Source of the DNA: Nymphaea colorata
Lineage: Eukaryota; Streptophyta; Magnoliopsida; Nymphaeales; Nymphaeaceae
Length of the DNA: 30,990 bases
Direction of reading: 5' to 3'
Assembly: GCF_008831285.2 (NCBI RefSeq)
Contig: NW_022204663.1
Location: forward strand, 1 to 30,990
The notes beneath the pieces were generated by a model. It was not told where the DNA came from. It searched no databases and was given only the letters and a program-made list of their open reading frames with translations. Of the stretch, positions 21,670 through 30,990 are shown in pieces (within the stretch, counting starts at the first letter, position 1; every line of letters starts with the position of its first letter). The translations under genes and the position numbers were made by a program.

Positions 21670-23360
21670 GTGGTGTTGCAAGGAACAATAGAGGGCATCT
21701 TAGATTATCTTGAAAGGGCAGTGCGGATACCTATAAGGTAGTTTGGTGGTATTTGCTACACTTTTTTTACACACGAGTCTGTAAGTGTGTCTTGTAAGTA
21801 ATAGCTAAGTCAAAGAGAATATCGAGTGTTTTAGTAGGTGCAGCTACAAAGCATTCTACATTTCAAGCATGCATTTTAGCCATAGCTTCTGCTCGTTTTG
21901 TTTTGGATATTCTTTTGTTGATTAAATTCTCTGGGTCTTTGAAAATGGGTGAAGTAGATTGTGGCTAACCTAGGTAATCTTATAACTCTCTCTAACGATT
22001 TATATTCAGCCATTCAATATGGTTTCAAATCTGATATTTGGTCTCTTCTCTCTCTCGTTTTTTCCATGATGGCCAATATTTTTGTATGATAATTGTACTA
22101 ATTTTTTTAGTATAAGTTTTGGATATGGTTTGCAAATTGCTTATATGAGATGGCTGCACATCGTCCAGCATTCAAAGCTTTTGTAAGACCTGCTTTCTTT
22201 GATCCATTCCACATACTTTGTATGCATGAATATATTTATTTGGAAATCAATACAATCTACTTATTTATTAAGAATTTTATGACTTTGTACTTTTTGATAT
22301 GCCACCTTATACTGAACAACTTCAGGGCCTTCCTCCTGCAACACATGGGTAAGATGATTATTCAGTCTCATTACTATGTAGCACTGGTATGGATGTAAGA
22401 ATTCCTCTTTGCCGATGTCCGTGCCCTAATTGCTGCTCATGGAGTGTCCAAGATCTTTTGGGCTTATAGCCTTTATACTGTCTATTACCTTCTTGCTATT
22501 TTTAGTAACCTTACTTGGTCTACTTAATCCTTTCTCTCGATCTTATCTTGGTATATCTTCTATTAATGCTATTTTATTTCTAGAATGTGGTTACAGGTGG
22601 CCAATGCACTCAACAAATAGAATGTATTGGTGAAATTATAAATATAATTCTTAAGACTGATGGCACACCTATAGCTATTGGAAACAAGTTACATGTCACA
22701 GGTGTAATCTACTTACTAAGTATAGTTGTTGAAACACATAGTTGCTGTTTGAGACATGGTGCATTTCCAAAGAGCTGCCACTCTTTAATGTAACAATATA
22801 TATTCTCATGATTTGGTTTGTAAACTACTTTGCTTCTAATACCTTAAGACTGTAACAGTTTGAATTTCCGAATTTCCTCCTTTTCTTTGTAGTTTCATCA
22901 GTATCAAGTCAATTTTAGTCGGAACTTGCATTTTGTCCCTTGGTGGCATGAAGCTGGTTTTGACTTAGTGGATCATGAGTTAATTTCTCTTCTAGAGAAC
23001 ATCTGAGTCATCTCATCAGATCTGAACTAGTTATGGTCCTATCAGGCACTGCAGATGTGGATGTCAGCAAGGAGCGGAGAGTTATTCAAGATCTAGACTC
23101 GATGGGCATGATTGATTCACAGAAGCTTGTCCTTTCTAAGGTGCATGCTAGATTAGTTTCTTCCTCTTGTAGAAGATTGTCCTATGGATTGAGGCTGGTT
23201 AGTTTCTTTGTGCTGAAAACTGATCTATTCTTTGATCTTGGATCTTGTAGGCAGAAGTTGATGTGGAAATCAAGAAGCTTACTGCCCGCCCAATATTGTT
23301 GAAGGAAACCCATGCTTGGATTAAATCAAATACATCATTTTTCCATGGCTGGGAAGTTTG
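21670..23360 (+). pseudogene. Exon-like segments of an unidentified plant gene
   Basis: Several short stretches look like exons with splice-compatible edges. (1) 21670-21738, ttaaag before and gtagtt after, encoding VVLQGTIEGILDYLERAVRI. (2) About 22110-22182, after tttttttag and before gtaaga, encoding YKFWIWFANCLYEMAAHRPA. (3) About 22400-22465, EFLFADVRALIAAHGVSKIF. (4) 22584-22700, after tttctag and before gtgtaa, including TDGTPIAIGNKLHVT. (5) 22892-22980, after tttgtag, FHQYQVNFSRNLHFVPWWHE. (6) About 22998-23140, ending tctaag before gtgcat, with VSKERRVIQDLDSMGMIDSQ. (7) 23251-23360, after cttgtag, AEVDVEIKKLTARPILLKET; segments 6 and 7 join in phase. One frame slip lies between 5 and 6. 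I do not recognise the family. It could be a fragment of a multi-exon host gene, captured or duplicated. No start or stop frame for the whole could be set. Confidence 0.4.
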
Positions 23361-24290
23361 AAGTAGAATGGGAGGAATGGTGGAAACAAGTAAATTTTAA
23401 CGATTCTTTATTTTATAAATTTATTCTTCATTCAGACTTGATAGGGATGTCTAATCTGAATCTGTCGTTATCCATATAAATTTTCAAATTTACATTGATT
23501 TGTCAAGTTTTCTCAACACGGGCATGTCATTGGATAAATGCTGGGAATGACTAGTCCGTGCACTTCTAAAATGGTGGCTGGTGATCTGAGGCTAGCGAAA
23601 CGTTTTTGGCAACACTGCAAAGGGCAAGGACTAGTACTGGTCTTTTGCGAGTTGGCAATAAACTTATTTGCAACGACAAAAGGCATTGCCAATAGCTTGT
23701 CTTTATTGTTGTGGTTGTATTTGTTTCACAGGGACCAGATCAGGTCGAAACCCCCCCCGTCCACCTTAAATCTATCATTTTTAATATACGTGGATTTAAG
23801 ATCCATGCTACATAAATCTTTGGTTTGTTTAAGCTGATGATCTTTTGAAGCTTACCTTTTAATGCTACAACGAACTATCAAACACAACTTAAAGTACGAA
23901 GGAGGATCGAACCAATCTCTCAAACCATCCGGACATAAGTACACCATCACAATTTTCTTTGTCACTTTCGATGCAAACTCTGCTGGGAGTTAGGCTGCCG
24001 TCCCTTTTAGTAGGAAGAATAAGTAATGAATCTACATCAAAGATTAACTTTGTCAATATTACTTGAACATCCCCTTCCTGACGATCGGGGTGCCCACGCA
24101 CTATTTTCTTTGTCTTTATATGTTTTTTTTTATCAATATTCTATTGATAATGATTTTGTTTTTTTCAACTTCAGCAGTACATTATAATAACCTTCGTACA
24201 TGTTTGCAAAATAATATACTTTTTTATTTTTTTGAAATTTATATCTATCAGTTTGATCTAATTTTATGAAAATGTTTTTGACGATGATAT
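23361..24290. other. Intergenic region, no supported gene
   Basis: 23560-23710 contains phrases such as ttgcaacgacaaaaggcatt and gccaatagctt, reminiscent of non-autonomous plant DNA transposons, but no terminal repeats were found. A short C-run occurs at 23751-23758. The rest is A/T-rich and without recognisable content. Confidence 0.4.
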
Positions 24291-24879
24291 TTGCAGGGCC
24301 GGGGAAAAGAAAATGTGGATGAAGTTGGTGCTATGACTATCAAAGCTGGAGGTAGCTTGATGACAAAATCATGAAATGTCTGATAATTAATTGATATAAT
24401 TCTTTTTCTAAAACTTAAACGAAAAAAATATGGTATCAATTAAACATTGGCATTATTTGGGTCAAATGACTTACAAATTAATAAAGTGCTTATTTTGTAA
24501 TTAATGATAGCTGGGCCCAATAGCATTCGGCTGACCTTGTATTTTGCTTTAAGAGAGAACCAATTAAAATTAAAATATAGAGATCTTCCCTAGTGCCAGA
24601 GCCTATTATGTATAAGGTCACCCACAATTGCAGGTACATTCAAATTCAACTGAATCATCTTGTGTGATGGTAAGTCCCGTGGTGGAGCTACATGATGGAT
24701 GGTGCCGCACAAACTTTATTTATGTTCATGTTAATAACTTCACACATTTCAGGCAGCCACTTCTGCAGTATAATTTAAAACTGCTTTCAAAAGACCGTGC
24801 TCAAACAACTGATCAATGCAAATGCACTGTGATGGTTTTATCCACACAAAACAAAAAAAATAGCTGATTTCAATTCCTT

Positions 24880-24922
<43 letters not shown>

Positions 24923-26010
24923 CATATATTGTACTTGTAAGTTTTAGTTACCAGAAATTAATTGTATCGGTTCATCTTAATTGGATGCAAGGGCCAATTA
25001 AAGGAGAAAAATTTGGCCGACTTTTCTTTGAATCCAGGAATGACTTTTCTTAAACGACGATGACATGCTTTCAGTTTCCAGTCGACCTGGTCGGATCGAG
25101 AGCAATGTGCTATACTAGTGCAAGGATGGAACTTGGAAGCACTATGTATGCCAGTTGAAGGACATTTGACTCTACTCCCATGGGCATGGGCATTATGGAA
25201 AGCGGATCTAAATAGTGTCTTATATGTCTATGCATGAAATTTATGCATATGGGTGCTTAATAACCAAGATAACATGTCTAAGTAAAAAAAAAAAGTCTTT
25301 TAGAAGGACAAAAAGGGTTTATGAAAAAGTAAATATTCCAAAATATACACTTCTTTATAAAAAAAATAAAAAATACTCCAACCTTGCACCAACCTACACG
25401 ATCCAATATCATTGGACATGCGTAGGGGTGTAAAAAGGGAGGCCCAGGCAATCACCGAAAAGAACTCATGGGACTAGGAATAAGATTATTTAATAAAATA
25501 TAGAACTCTGCATGCCAATTATAATTTGATCAAATATCGGGCCGATAACAAACTGGTACAATTCAAATAGGTTGATCCGAATCAATTTTCACAGATAAAA
25601 TGAAAAAAAAAATAAAAAGATGACAAGAAAGCACCAAATTACAAATTAAGAACAGCAAAGAAATGACAATAGAAGCAAAAAAGAGGAGTGAGAAAGACAA
25701 AGGATGTCTAGATGGCTATGAGCTAACAACAACCAAAAGGTCGACCCCTCTTCTGAGGACAAGAGTTTGACTTCAAACATATAGAGAGAACAAGACCCAG
25801 CCCTGATGTCAAGATTGTTCCAGCTAAGTTTTGATTCTCTTAACCTAGCAGAGGGTTCGCCACCACCAAAAATTTGTCGGTTAATAATATTTGTGGGTCT
25901 TTCATGTGAAACCAAGTCCTTCTCAACGCAATCTGGAACCTTTCACAGTCTTAAGATTGGATAAAATTCACCCAGTGCGTGACTTTTGTTAATATAAGAT
26001 ATTGCTAGTG
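24290..26010. repeat. Repeat unit D (matches B and C)
   Basis: 24340-24440 matches 13040-13150. 24510-25100 matches 16460-17180. 25100-25197 matches 18345-18430. 25540-26010 matches 18590-18995 with an added stretch near 25770-25930. It contains TA runs near 24881-24919. The order of matched parts follows unit C. Unit D lies downstream of AP2 as B lies downstream of AP1. Confidence 0.75.
24881..24919. repeat. TA microsatellite
   Basis: A nearly pure (TA)n run. Unit C has no such run at the matching site. Confidence 0.9.
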
Positions 26011-26039
26011 GCCATTCAATGGCTGCTAATAAAAAGACT

Positions 26040-26460
26040 TCATCCTTTTTTCTTGAGAAAGAACACCAACTCATCCATGATTTGTCATCTTTTAACAGGA
26101 GAAAGTATCTGAAAATAAAGTTGGAAACAGCAGGAGCTGGGCCCCATACATTGGCCTGAACCAAGTTGAAGCAATATTGGCTTTTTATTTCAGATTCAGG
26201 AAATGATTGTCCAGTCATCTTTGCGTAATTGCATGTCTCACATACTGGAAAATTGTAGATGAGCAAAAGAAACACAGTTTGAGAATTAGATCACACAAAT
26301 GTCCCAACCTATAGTGCCATAGGAGTGATTCTTCATTCTTCTTGTCAGCTGGAAGTGCCTTGTTTGTGTTCAAGTTAATGTAGTAGATAGAGCTCATCTC
26401 TCTCATAACCATCACCAAGCCTCTTCCGGGATTTCTGGTCCAGCAGAATGACCTTCTAGT
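26040..26460 (-). pseudogene. Ty1/Copia pol fragment (pre-integrase and integrase start)
   Basis: On the minus strand, LWHYRLGHL (near 26330-26295) is the pre-integrase zinc-binding segment, and CETCNYAKMTGQSFPESE (near 26243-26185) is its CX2C part followed by the usual K/R-rich link. Next comes LVQANVWGPAP, where the integrase first catalytic Asp (normally DVWGP) reads Asn (AAT, 26152-26150), then RYFLLLKDDKSWMSW and KKDEVF. The two parts are in different frames. Homology to Copia ends near 26040, where unit D repeat sequence begins. No LTR, gag or RT accompanies it. It belongs to a different Copia lineage from the element that starts at 26508. Confidence 0.82.
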
Positions 26461-26507
26461 TGGAGAAAATATTCAGAAATTTCTGTAACATAGAGCTGTG
26501 CTTGATT

Positions 26508-26822
26508 TGTTAACAATGATAAGATCTATGGAACAGATACGATCAGGATCAGTTACAAAGGACAGGGTACAGTTTCCAATACTCAAGAGCTATCCAAAAC
26601 TGACCAATCTTCTCTAAATGAGAAAGAAATCATTTCCCTATCTTCTCCTATAATTCTGCCCAAATCTGTCGTGTAAATCAAGATCCTAAAATCAAGAATC
26701 TAAATTGTATAAAGTGATTATAAATATCTATACTCTCTCTGTGTGGTTATTGAATAGAAGAGAGAGTGTTTGTGTGGATGTAGGCCGACTTTAGCCAAAC
26801 CACGTTACACCTGTGTGTTCAT
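26508..26822 (+). repeat. 5' LTR of the Copia element (edges approximate)
   Basis: It begins TGTTAACAATG and contains a TATA-like tataaagtgattataaa followed by ctctctctgtgtg, as in many short Copia LTRs. It ends at a CA about 14 bases before the primer site. That gap is longer than usual, so the right edge is uncertain. There is no second LTR to compare with. Confidence 0.55.
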
Positions 26823-26836
26823 CTTTTCTTTTAACT

Positions 26837-26848
26837 TGGTATCAGAGC
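26837..26848 (+). promoter_or_regulatory. Primer-binding site (initiator Met tRNA)
   Basis: TGGTATCAGAGC is the standard plant Copia primer site, complementary to the 3' end of initiator methionine tRNA, where minus-strand cDNA synthesis begins. Confidence 0.92.
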
Positions 26849-27029
26849 CTGCAACTGCTTTCACCATGGCCTTCCGTATCCTGCATCTTTCTAGAGCCAC
26901 GCTTCACCTGTCTGGTGCACGACCATTGTTTGATGCCGGCACCATCGTTTTCCAGCCACTCTCTGCTGCGTCCCCTGTTGCATCTCCTGTTCCTCTTCCT
27001 ACATCCATAGTTTTTTGCGTAACAAGGGA

Positions 27030-27460
27030 AACCACAGAGGAGTGTGCGGTTTCATACTCTTTTTTTTTGTGGTGAGCAAGTGAAAGCTACCAAGGCCTTC
27101 ACTGAGGAGCGTGCTGCTTCCTGTCTTCACCGAGGAGCGCGCTGTTTCACTAAGGAGCGTGTTGTTCCTTTTAGTGTTTGAACAAGAGTGTGGAACCGAG
27201 TGTGTTGTTTTTTACCTTCATCGAGGCACGTGCCTTCCTTTTGGAGTGTGTCATTCCCTGCCTTCAGCGAGGCACGTGCCTCCTTTTTTGTCTAAGGAAG
27301 GCCATGCTCTTTCCAGCCATCACCGAGGAGCATGCTGTTCACTTCATTTTCTGTGTCTCAACAAGGGAAGGTCACGCTGTTTCCAGCCCTCACCAAGGGG
27401 CGTGCTATTTCCTTTTGTGTTCACATGTTCATCGAGGAGCGTGCTAACAAGGGAGTGCCA
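27030..27460 (+). repeat. Degenerate repeated motif in the Copia leader
   Basis: About nine imperfect copies of caccgaggagcgtgctg occur near 27099, 27129, 27151, 27220, 27267, 27320, 27391, 27431 and 27453, with a weaker one at 27035. Spacing varies from about 20 to 70 bases. All are in the same orientation, between the primer site and gag. Open frames through this stretch follow from the repeat and show no protein family. Confidence 0.75.
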
Positions 27461-27589
27461 CCGAGGCCTATCTGCCCCTTCAGTCGCCCGATCCGCCTCC
27501 TCAGTCACCTTTTTTGTTTATCAAACTCAAATCGTATTGACTGTGCTCGTCGGCTGTTGATTGAACGAGTGAGATTTTTCTAGTATAAT

Positions 27590-28480
27590 ATGGCTGCATT
27601 GTCCTCTTCTAACGCTCCTTGCACTCCTACTCCACCAGGTACACAATGGAATGCTTTCTCAAGTTTGGTTTCAGTCAAGCTTGATCAATCAAATTATCTT
27701 CTCTGATGTTCTCAAATTGAAAGTGTTATGAAAAGTCAAAATTTGATCAAGCATGTTATTGGAAAATGTTCTACTCCACCTGAATTTCTTGATGAAGCAC
27801 ACACACAATAAAATACTGCATATGATTTATGGTATCGTGAAGACCAACTTGCACTAAGTTGGATCAAAGTCACTGTGACTCAACCAGTCATGTCACAACA
27901 GGTTCGTGTTGGCAGGCTATAGATGCTTGGGCATCCTTGAAAAACAGTATGCCTCACAAAATAATCTTCGTATTATTCAGTTGAAAAGAGAATTACAAAA
28001 CATAAAAAGGGAGGAATGTCTATGACTGAATACCTTCCACATATTAGTTTCTTACATGATTCTCTCAGCAGAGTGCAGCACTTTGTCTCAGATATAGATG
28101 TTGTTCTCTATACCTTGAATGGACTGAATTCTAAATATGAATCTTTTATTACCACGGTTACTGCATTCAAAGATCTGCCTTCATGGTCTGAATTATGTGA
28201 TATGTTAATTACTCAAGAGCGATGACTTGGAATGCTTTCTTCATCCCAGATGATCAGGTTGATGCCGCTGCCACTGCCTTTATTGCTGAACAATTGCTAA
28301 ACAAGGGCGTGGGCATGGCAACTATATGGTGGTAGGGGTAGAGGCTGTAATGGAGGAAGAGGAAACTATGGAAAAAATAATAATACTAACAAGTCTAGCC
28401 AAGGAGTAACTGTCAACATTTTGGTAGAAGAAATCATACAGCTCGACAATGTTATGATATTCCAAAGGCGTTTATGGCCA
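27590..28480 (+). pseudogene. Copia gag remnant
   Basis: The capsid precursor starts ATGGCTGCATTG at 27590. Typical gag text includes SVKLDQSNYLL then TGA (27704-27706) where family members have Trp, so this is TGG to TGA. A second stop TAA is at 27809-27811. NTAYDLWYREDQLALSWI and a later frame with SMTEYLPHISFLHDSLS and LYTLNGLNSKYESFITTVTA follow. The zinc knuckle at 28411-28452 reads C-QH-F-GRRN-H-TARQ-C: the second Cys is replaced by Phe. At least one frameshift lies near 27910-28010. No functional gag is expected. Confidence 0.85.
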
Positions 28481-28489
28481 TGGCATCAA

Positions 28490-30147
28490 CATGGGAAAAT
28501 CTGATAATGCATCTAGTAGCCGAGAAAATGTTAGCAATACTCAAGACTCAGCCTGGTATCCAGACGTAGGTGCCTCCCACCATGTGACAAATTCAGAACA
28601 AGATATGCAAGGTAAAGTTCCATATCATGGTTCTAATTCTACTATAGTTGGCAATGGTAGTAAGATGCAAATTAAAAATATAGGGAATGTGTACCTACCT
28701 ACCAAGACGTGATCCGTTGTTTTGAAAAATGTGTTGGATGCTCCTAAAGCACACAAGAATCTTATGTCAGTAGCAAGGTTTACCAAAGACAACCAATGCT
28801 CTATTGCATTTTCCTCTAATGGTTTTATGTTAAGAATATGCAGACGGGCAAGATTCTTCACACAGGGTCGCTTGAGAAAGGAGGACTCTATAGATGGACG
28901 AGAGAAAGGAAGGACTCTACTAGCAATCCTATCAGTATTGGAGATGAGAACAATAAAAGACTGCTAATACTTCTTTGGTTTCTCAAAATTCTTACTCAGT
29001 CATTTAGTTATGGCATTTGCGTCTAGGACATGCTCACTTTCAGTTGTTAAACTCGTTGAAAGTTGCTGGTTTAATTTCTGTTGATGAAAGACATAAATTA
29101 GATTTTTGTTCTTCATGTGTGCTTGGAAAAATGCATAAAATTCATTATCCTAAAGCTGAGCTTCATGCGACCAAACCTCTTGAAGTGTTACATGTTGATA
29201 TTGGGGACCAGCACCATGTGCTTCACGAGAAGGTTACATGTATTATTTCTTAATGGTTGATGACTACTCTCACTTCTCTTGGATCTTTCCCTTGTCAAAG
29301 AAAAGTGATACGCTTCCATGTTTTAAAACCTTTTTAAGCATAGTAGAGCATCAACTTGAAACAAAAATGAAAATTTTCCATTCAGATGGAGGAGGAGAAT
29401 TCATGAGCAAGGAATTTATCACATTTCTTGAAATCAAGGTATTCGTCGATGGATAACATGCCCTTACACATCCCAGTAGAACGAGATAGTAGAAAGGAAG
29501 CATAGGCATCTAGTGGAAATGGGACTCACCATGATTATTCATGCCAATATGCCACAAAATTTTGGTTTGATGCTTTTAAAACTGCTGTTCATCTTATTAA
29601 CAGGTTGCCTATTGCAGACTTGCAAATGACGCCGTATGAGAAGCTCTTGCATGAAGTTCCCAATATAGTCATCTAAGACCTTTGGTTGTACCGTCTATCC
29701 AGTGAATGGGCCTAGACATGCTTCAAAACTAGAACCCAAAGCTCAAACCTGCGTCTTCATTGGGTATGGGAGCTGTCATAAAGGCTGTGTTTGTACAATC
29801 CATCTCTAATTGTGTCATCATATCTAGACATGTTATTTTTTACGAAAGAATTTTTTTATACTCTCATTGTGGTCCCTCTTTACGCCTCAAACCATTTAAG
29901 TTATCTAAGGTCATCATCCAGATCTGAATGTGTTAAGCCTAGACCTATTGATAAGCTAAAAGAGAGTTTACCACTTATTGAGTTGCCTAGAATCATTCCA
30001 AGTTCCTCAAGGTCCTCAGCAGTTCAAACTGGTTCCAATCACTTTCATGTGCACATACCATCATTTCGCATACTTAGTCCTTATGGAACTAGAAACACAT
30101 GTTACAGACAATTCCAGCACAAGGGTGTCACAGTGTGCTTCATATAG
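28490..30147 (+). pseudogene. Copia pol remnant (protease and integrase only)
   Basis: The protease has WYPDVGASHHVTN, where the catalytic D-S/T-G is D-V-G (28563-28571). The pre-integrase shows RLGHAHFQLLNSL and FCSSCVLGKMHK (HHCC). The integrase core has first Asp at 29197-29199 (HVDIGD), second Asp at 29385-29387 (HSDGGGEF) and Glu at 29492-29494 (VERKHRH), a DX35E-like spacing. A frameshift lies near 29440, and TAG at 29477-29479 replaces a Gln. It then reads FGCTVYPVNGPRHASKLEPK and CVFIGYGSCHKG, the usual integrase C-terminal part. The sequence decays after about 29830, and no RT motif (such as YVDD) follows. Confidence 0.87.
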
Positions 30148-30150
30148 CTA

Positions 30151-30389
30151 TATTATGAAATAGTACCATATTATATATATTTCTTTCACAACAGCTCATG
30201 TATTACCCTAAAAATACCCATTTATTTTTCCAAACAGGTAAACACCTCATACATGCATATATATATTATTTTTAGGCAATCAGAGATGTCTAAGACTAAG
30301 AGTGTTGTGTATCATTTCAGAATATAACACTTCACACATCTATTCATATCTATGCGCGTAAATACATAGATTCGCTACTAATAACAAGC

Positions 30390-30426
<37 letters not shown>

Positions 30427-30990
30427 AACAAAGGTACAAGGGCTACATTTTGCACTCATAGCTGAGTATTCCCATACCTTATTGCTCTATCTGCAATCAT
30501 TTCAGTCCGCCAAGAGGCTGCCATTCCAAAGGCAGTGTAGCATGATTTCCTTGCAAAACATGCTAACATGTATAATTTCAGCCCACCAAGTAGAATTCTC
30601 CTTGCTTTATATATATATATACCTAGTCATATATATATTATTTATAAAAGAAACTATATAACACTTACGAGGGTCTCTAACTGTACAGCCCCTGATTTTT
30701 TACTGTCAGCACCCTAGCTCCTTGGCGTTCTTGATCCCCAAGCAGCGATAACAGTCACGTGGACCAGTGCCTCTTTGCTCTTGATCTTCACCCAAGGTGC
30801 GGAAAACAAGGGTTAGCTCTCACTTTTTCCCTAATTTCTAACTGCTGAACCTTCCCCCTATGGCTGCAGCAAATGGGAACCTGAGGTATGGGGTTAAATA
30901 AGGCCAATACATGGCGAGCAACACCCCCAAATGATTTTTCTCAGGAAGGCTTCTCAGGCTGCACTCAATCATCTTTTAGTTTCATTTAAT
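30151..30990. other. Unassigned region at the window end
   Basis: It is A/T-rich with TA runs (30391-30422 and 30608-30640). A phrase catttcagtccgccaag near 30498 returns as aatttcagcccaccaag near 30577. 30680-30960 is less A/T-rich and has no recognisable frame. No 3' LTR matching 26508-26822 is visible. Confidence 0.4.
30391..30423. repeat. TA microsatellite
   Basis: A pure (TA)n run of about 32 bases. Confidence 0.9.

Larger units (their letters stand above)
26508..30150 (+). mobile_element. Truncated Ty1/Copia LTR retrotransposon
   Basis: The order is 5' LTR, primer-binding site, long leader, gag, protease, integrase, as in Ty1/Copia. The reverse transcriptase and RNase H regions, which should follow integrase, are absent, and no 3' LTR is found before the window ends. 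Stops and frameshifts are spread through gag and pol, several of them C-to-T or G-to-A changes as expected from decay of methylated DNA. It inserted next to an older Copia fragment of opposite orientation. Confidence 0.88.

Noticed and set aside
23560-23710. CACTA- or Mutator-like fragment
   Set aside because: Suggestive phrases only; no terminal repeats or target duplication could be placed.
27111-27560. 149-residue open frame in the Copia leader
   Set aside because: It follows from the repeated leader motif and lies upstream of gag; the protein text is repeat-derived and matches no Copia protein.

Overview
This window looks like nuclear DNA from a flowering plant. It is AT-rich, has long stretches without genes and many microsatellites, and carries plant retroelement families: a Copia element with an initiator-Met tRNA primer site and a plant-type LINE with a CCHC ORF1. 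The only recognisable host protein family is the plant nepenthesin/CDR1-type aspartic protease. The species cannot be named from sequence alone. I found no rRNA, tRNA, CRISPR or bacterial-style operon structure.

Layout. 1-540 is a repeat block (unit A) that recurs near 17.85-18.34 kb. 541-4040 is intergenic with small duplications and no gene I can support. About 4040-8830 (minus strand) is a decayed but nearly full-length LINE. 9009-11031 (plus) is a heavily degraded aspartic protease pseudogene (AP1). 11034-16440 holds a CACTA-like scrap, a 51-bp minisatellite, unit B (about 12671-14297), which contains a 230-bp direct duplication, and a large TA tract. 16440-18995 is unit C. 19435-19620 is a short hAT-like MITE. 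19941-21330 is a second aspartic protease (AP2) that is almost intact but needs two single-base corrections to be read through. 21331-24290 contains exon-like segments of an unidentified gene. 24290-26010 is unit D. About 26040-26460 (minus) is a Copia integrase fragment. 26508-30150 (plus) is a separate Copia element with a 5' LTR, primer site, repeat-rich leader, broken gag, protease and integrase, but no reverse transcriptase. 30150-30990 is unassigned.

How the parts relate. The two protease copies and the repeat units around them suggest an old local duplication: A and C lie upstream of AP1 and AP2, and B and D lie downstream. Later insertions (LINE, MITE, Copia elements), an inversion-like event and small deletions then modified the copies. 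The proteases would be secreted or vacuolar peptidases of family A1 if functional, but both copies are interrupted as written here. No clear new biological system was found. The least ordinary signals are the degenerate repeated motif in the Copia leader, the nested A-D repeat units with one inverted piece, and the row of splice-bounded exon-like segments after AP2.
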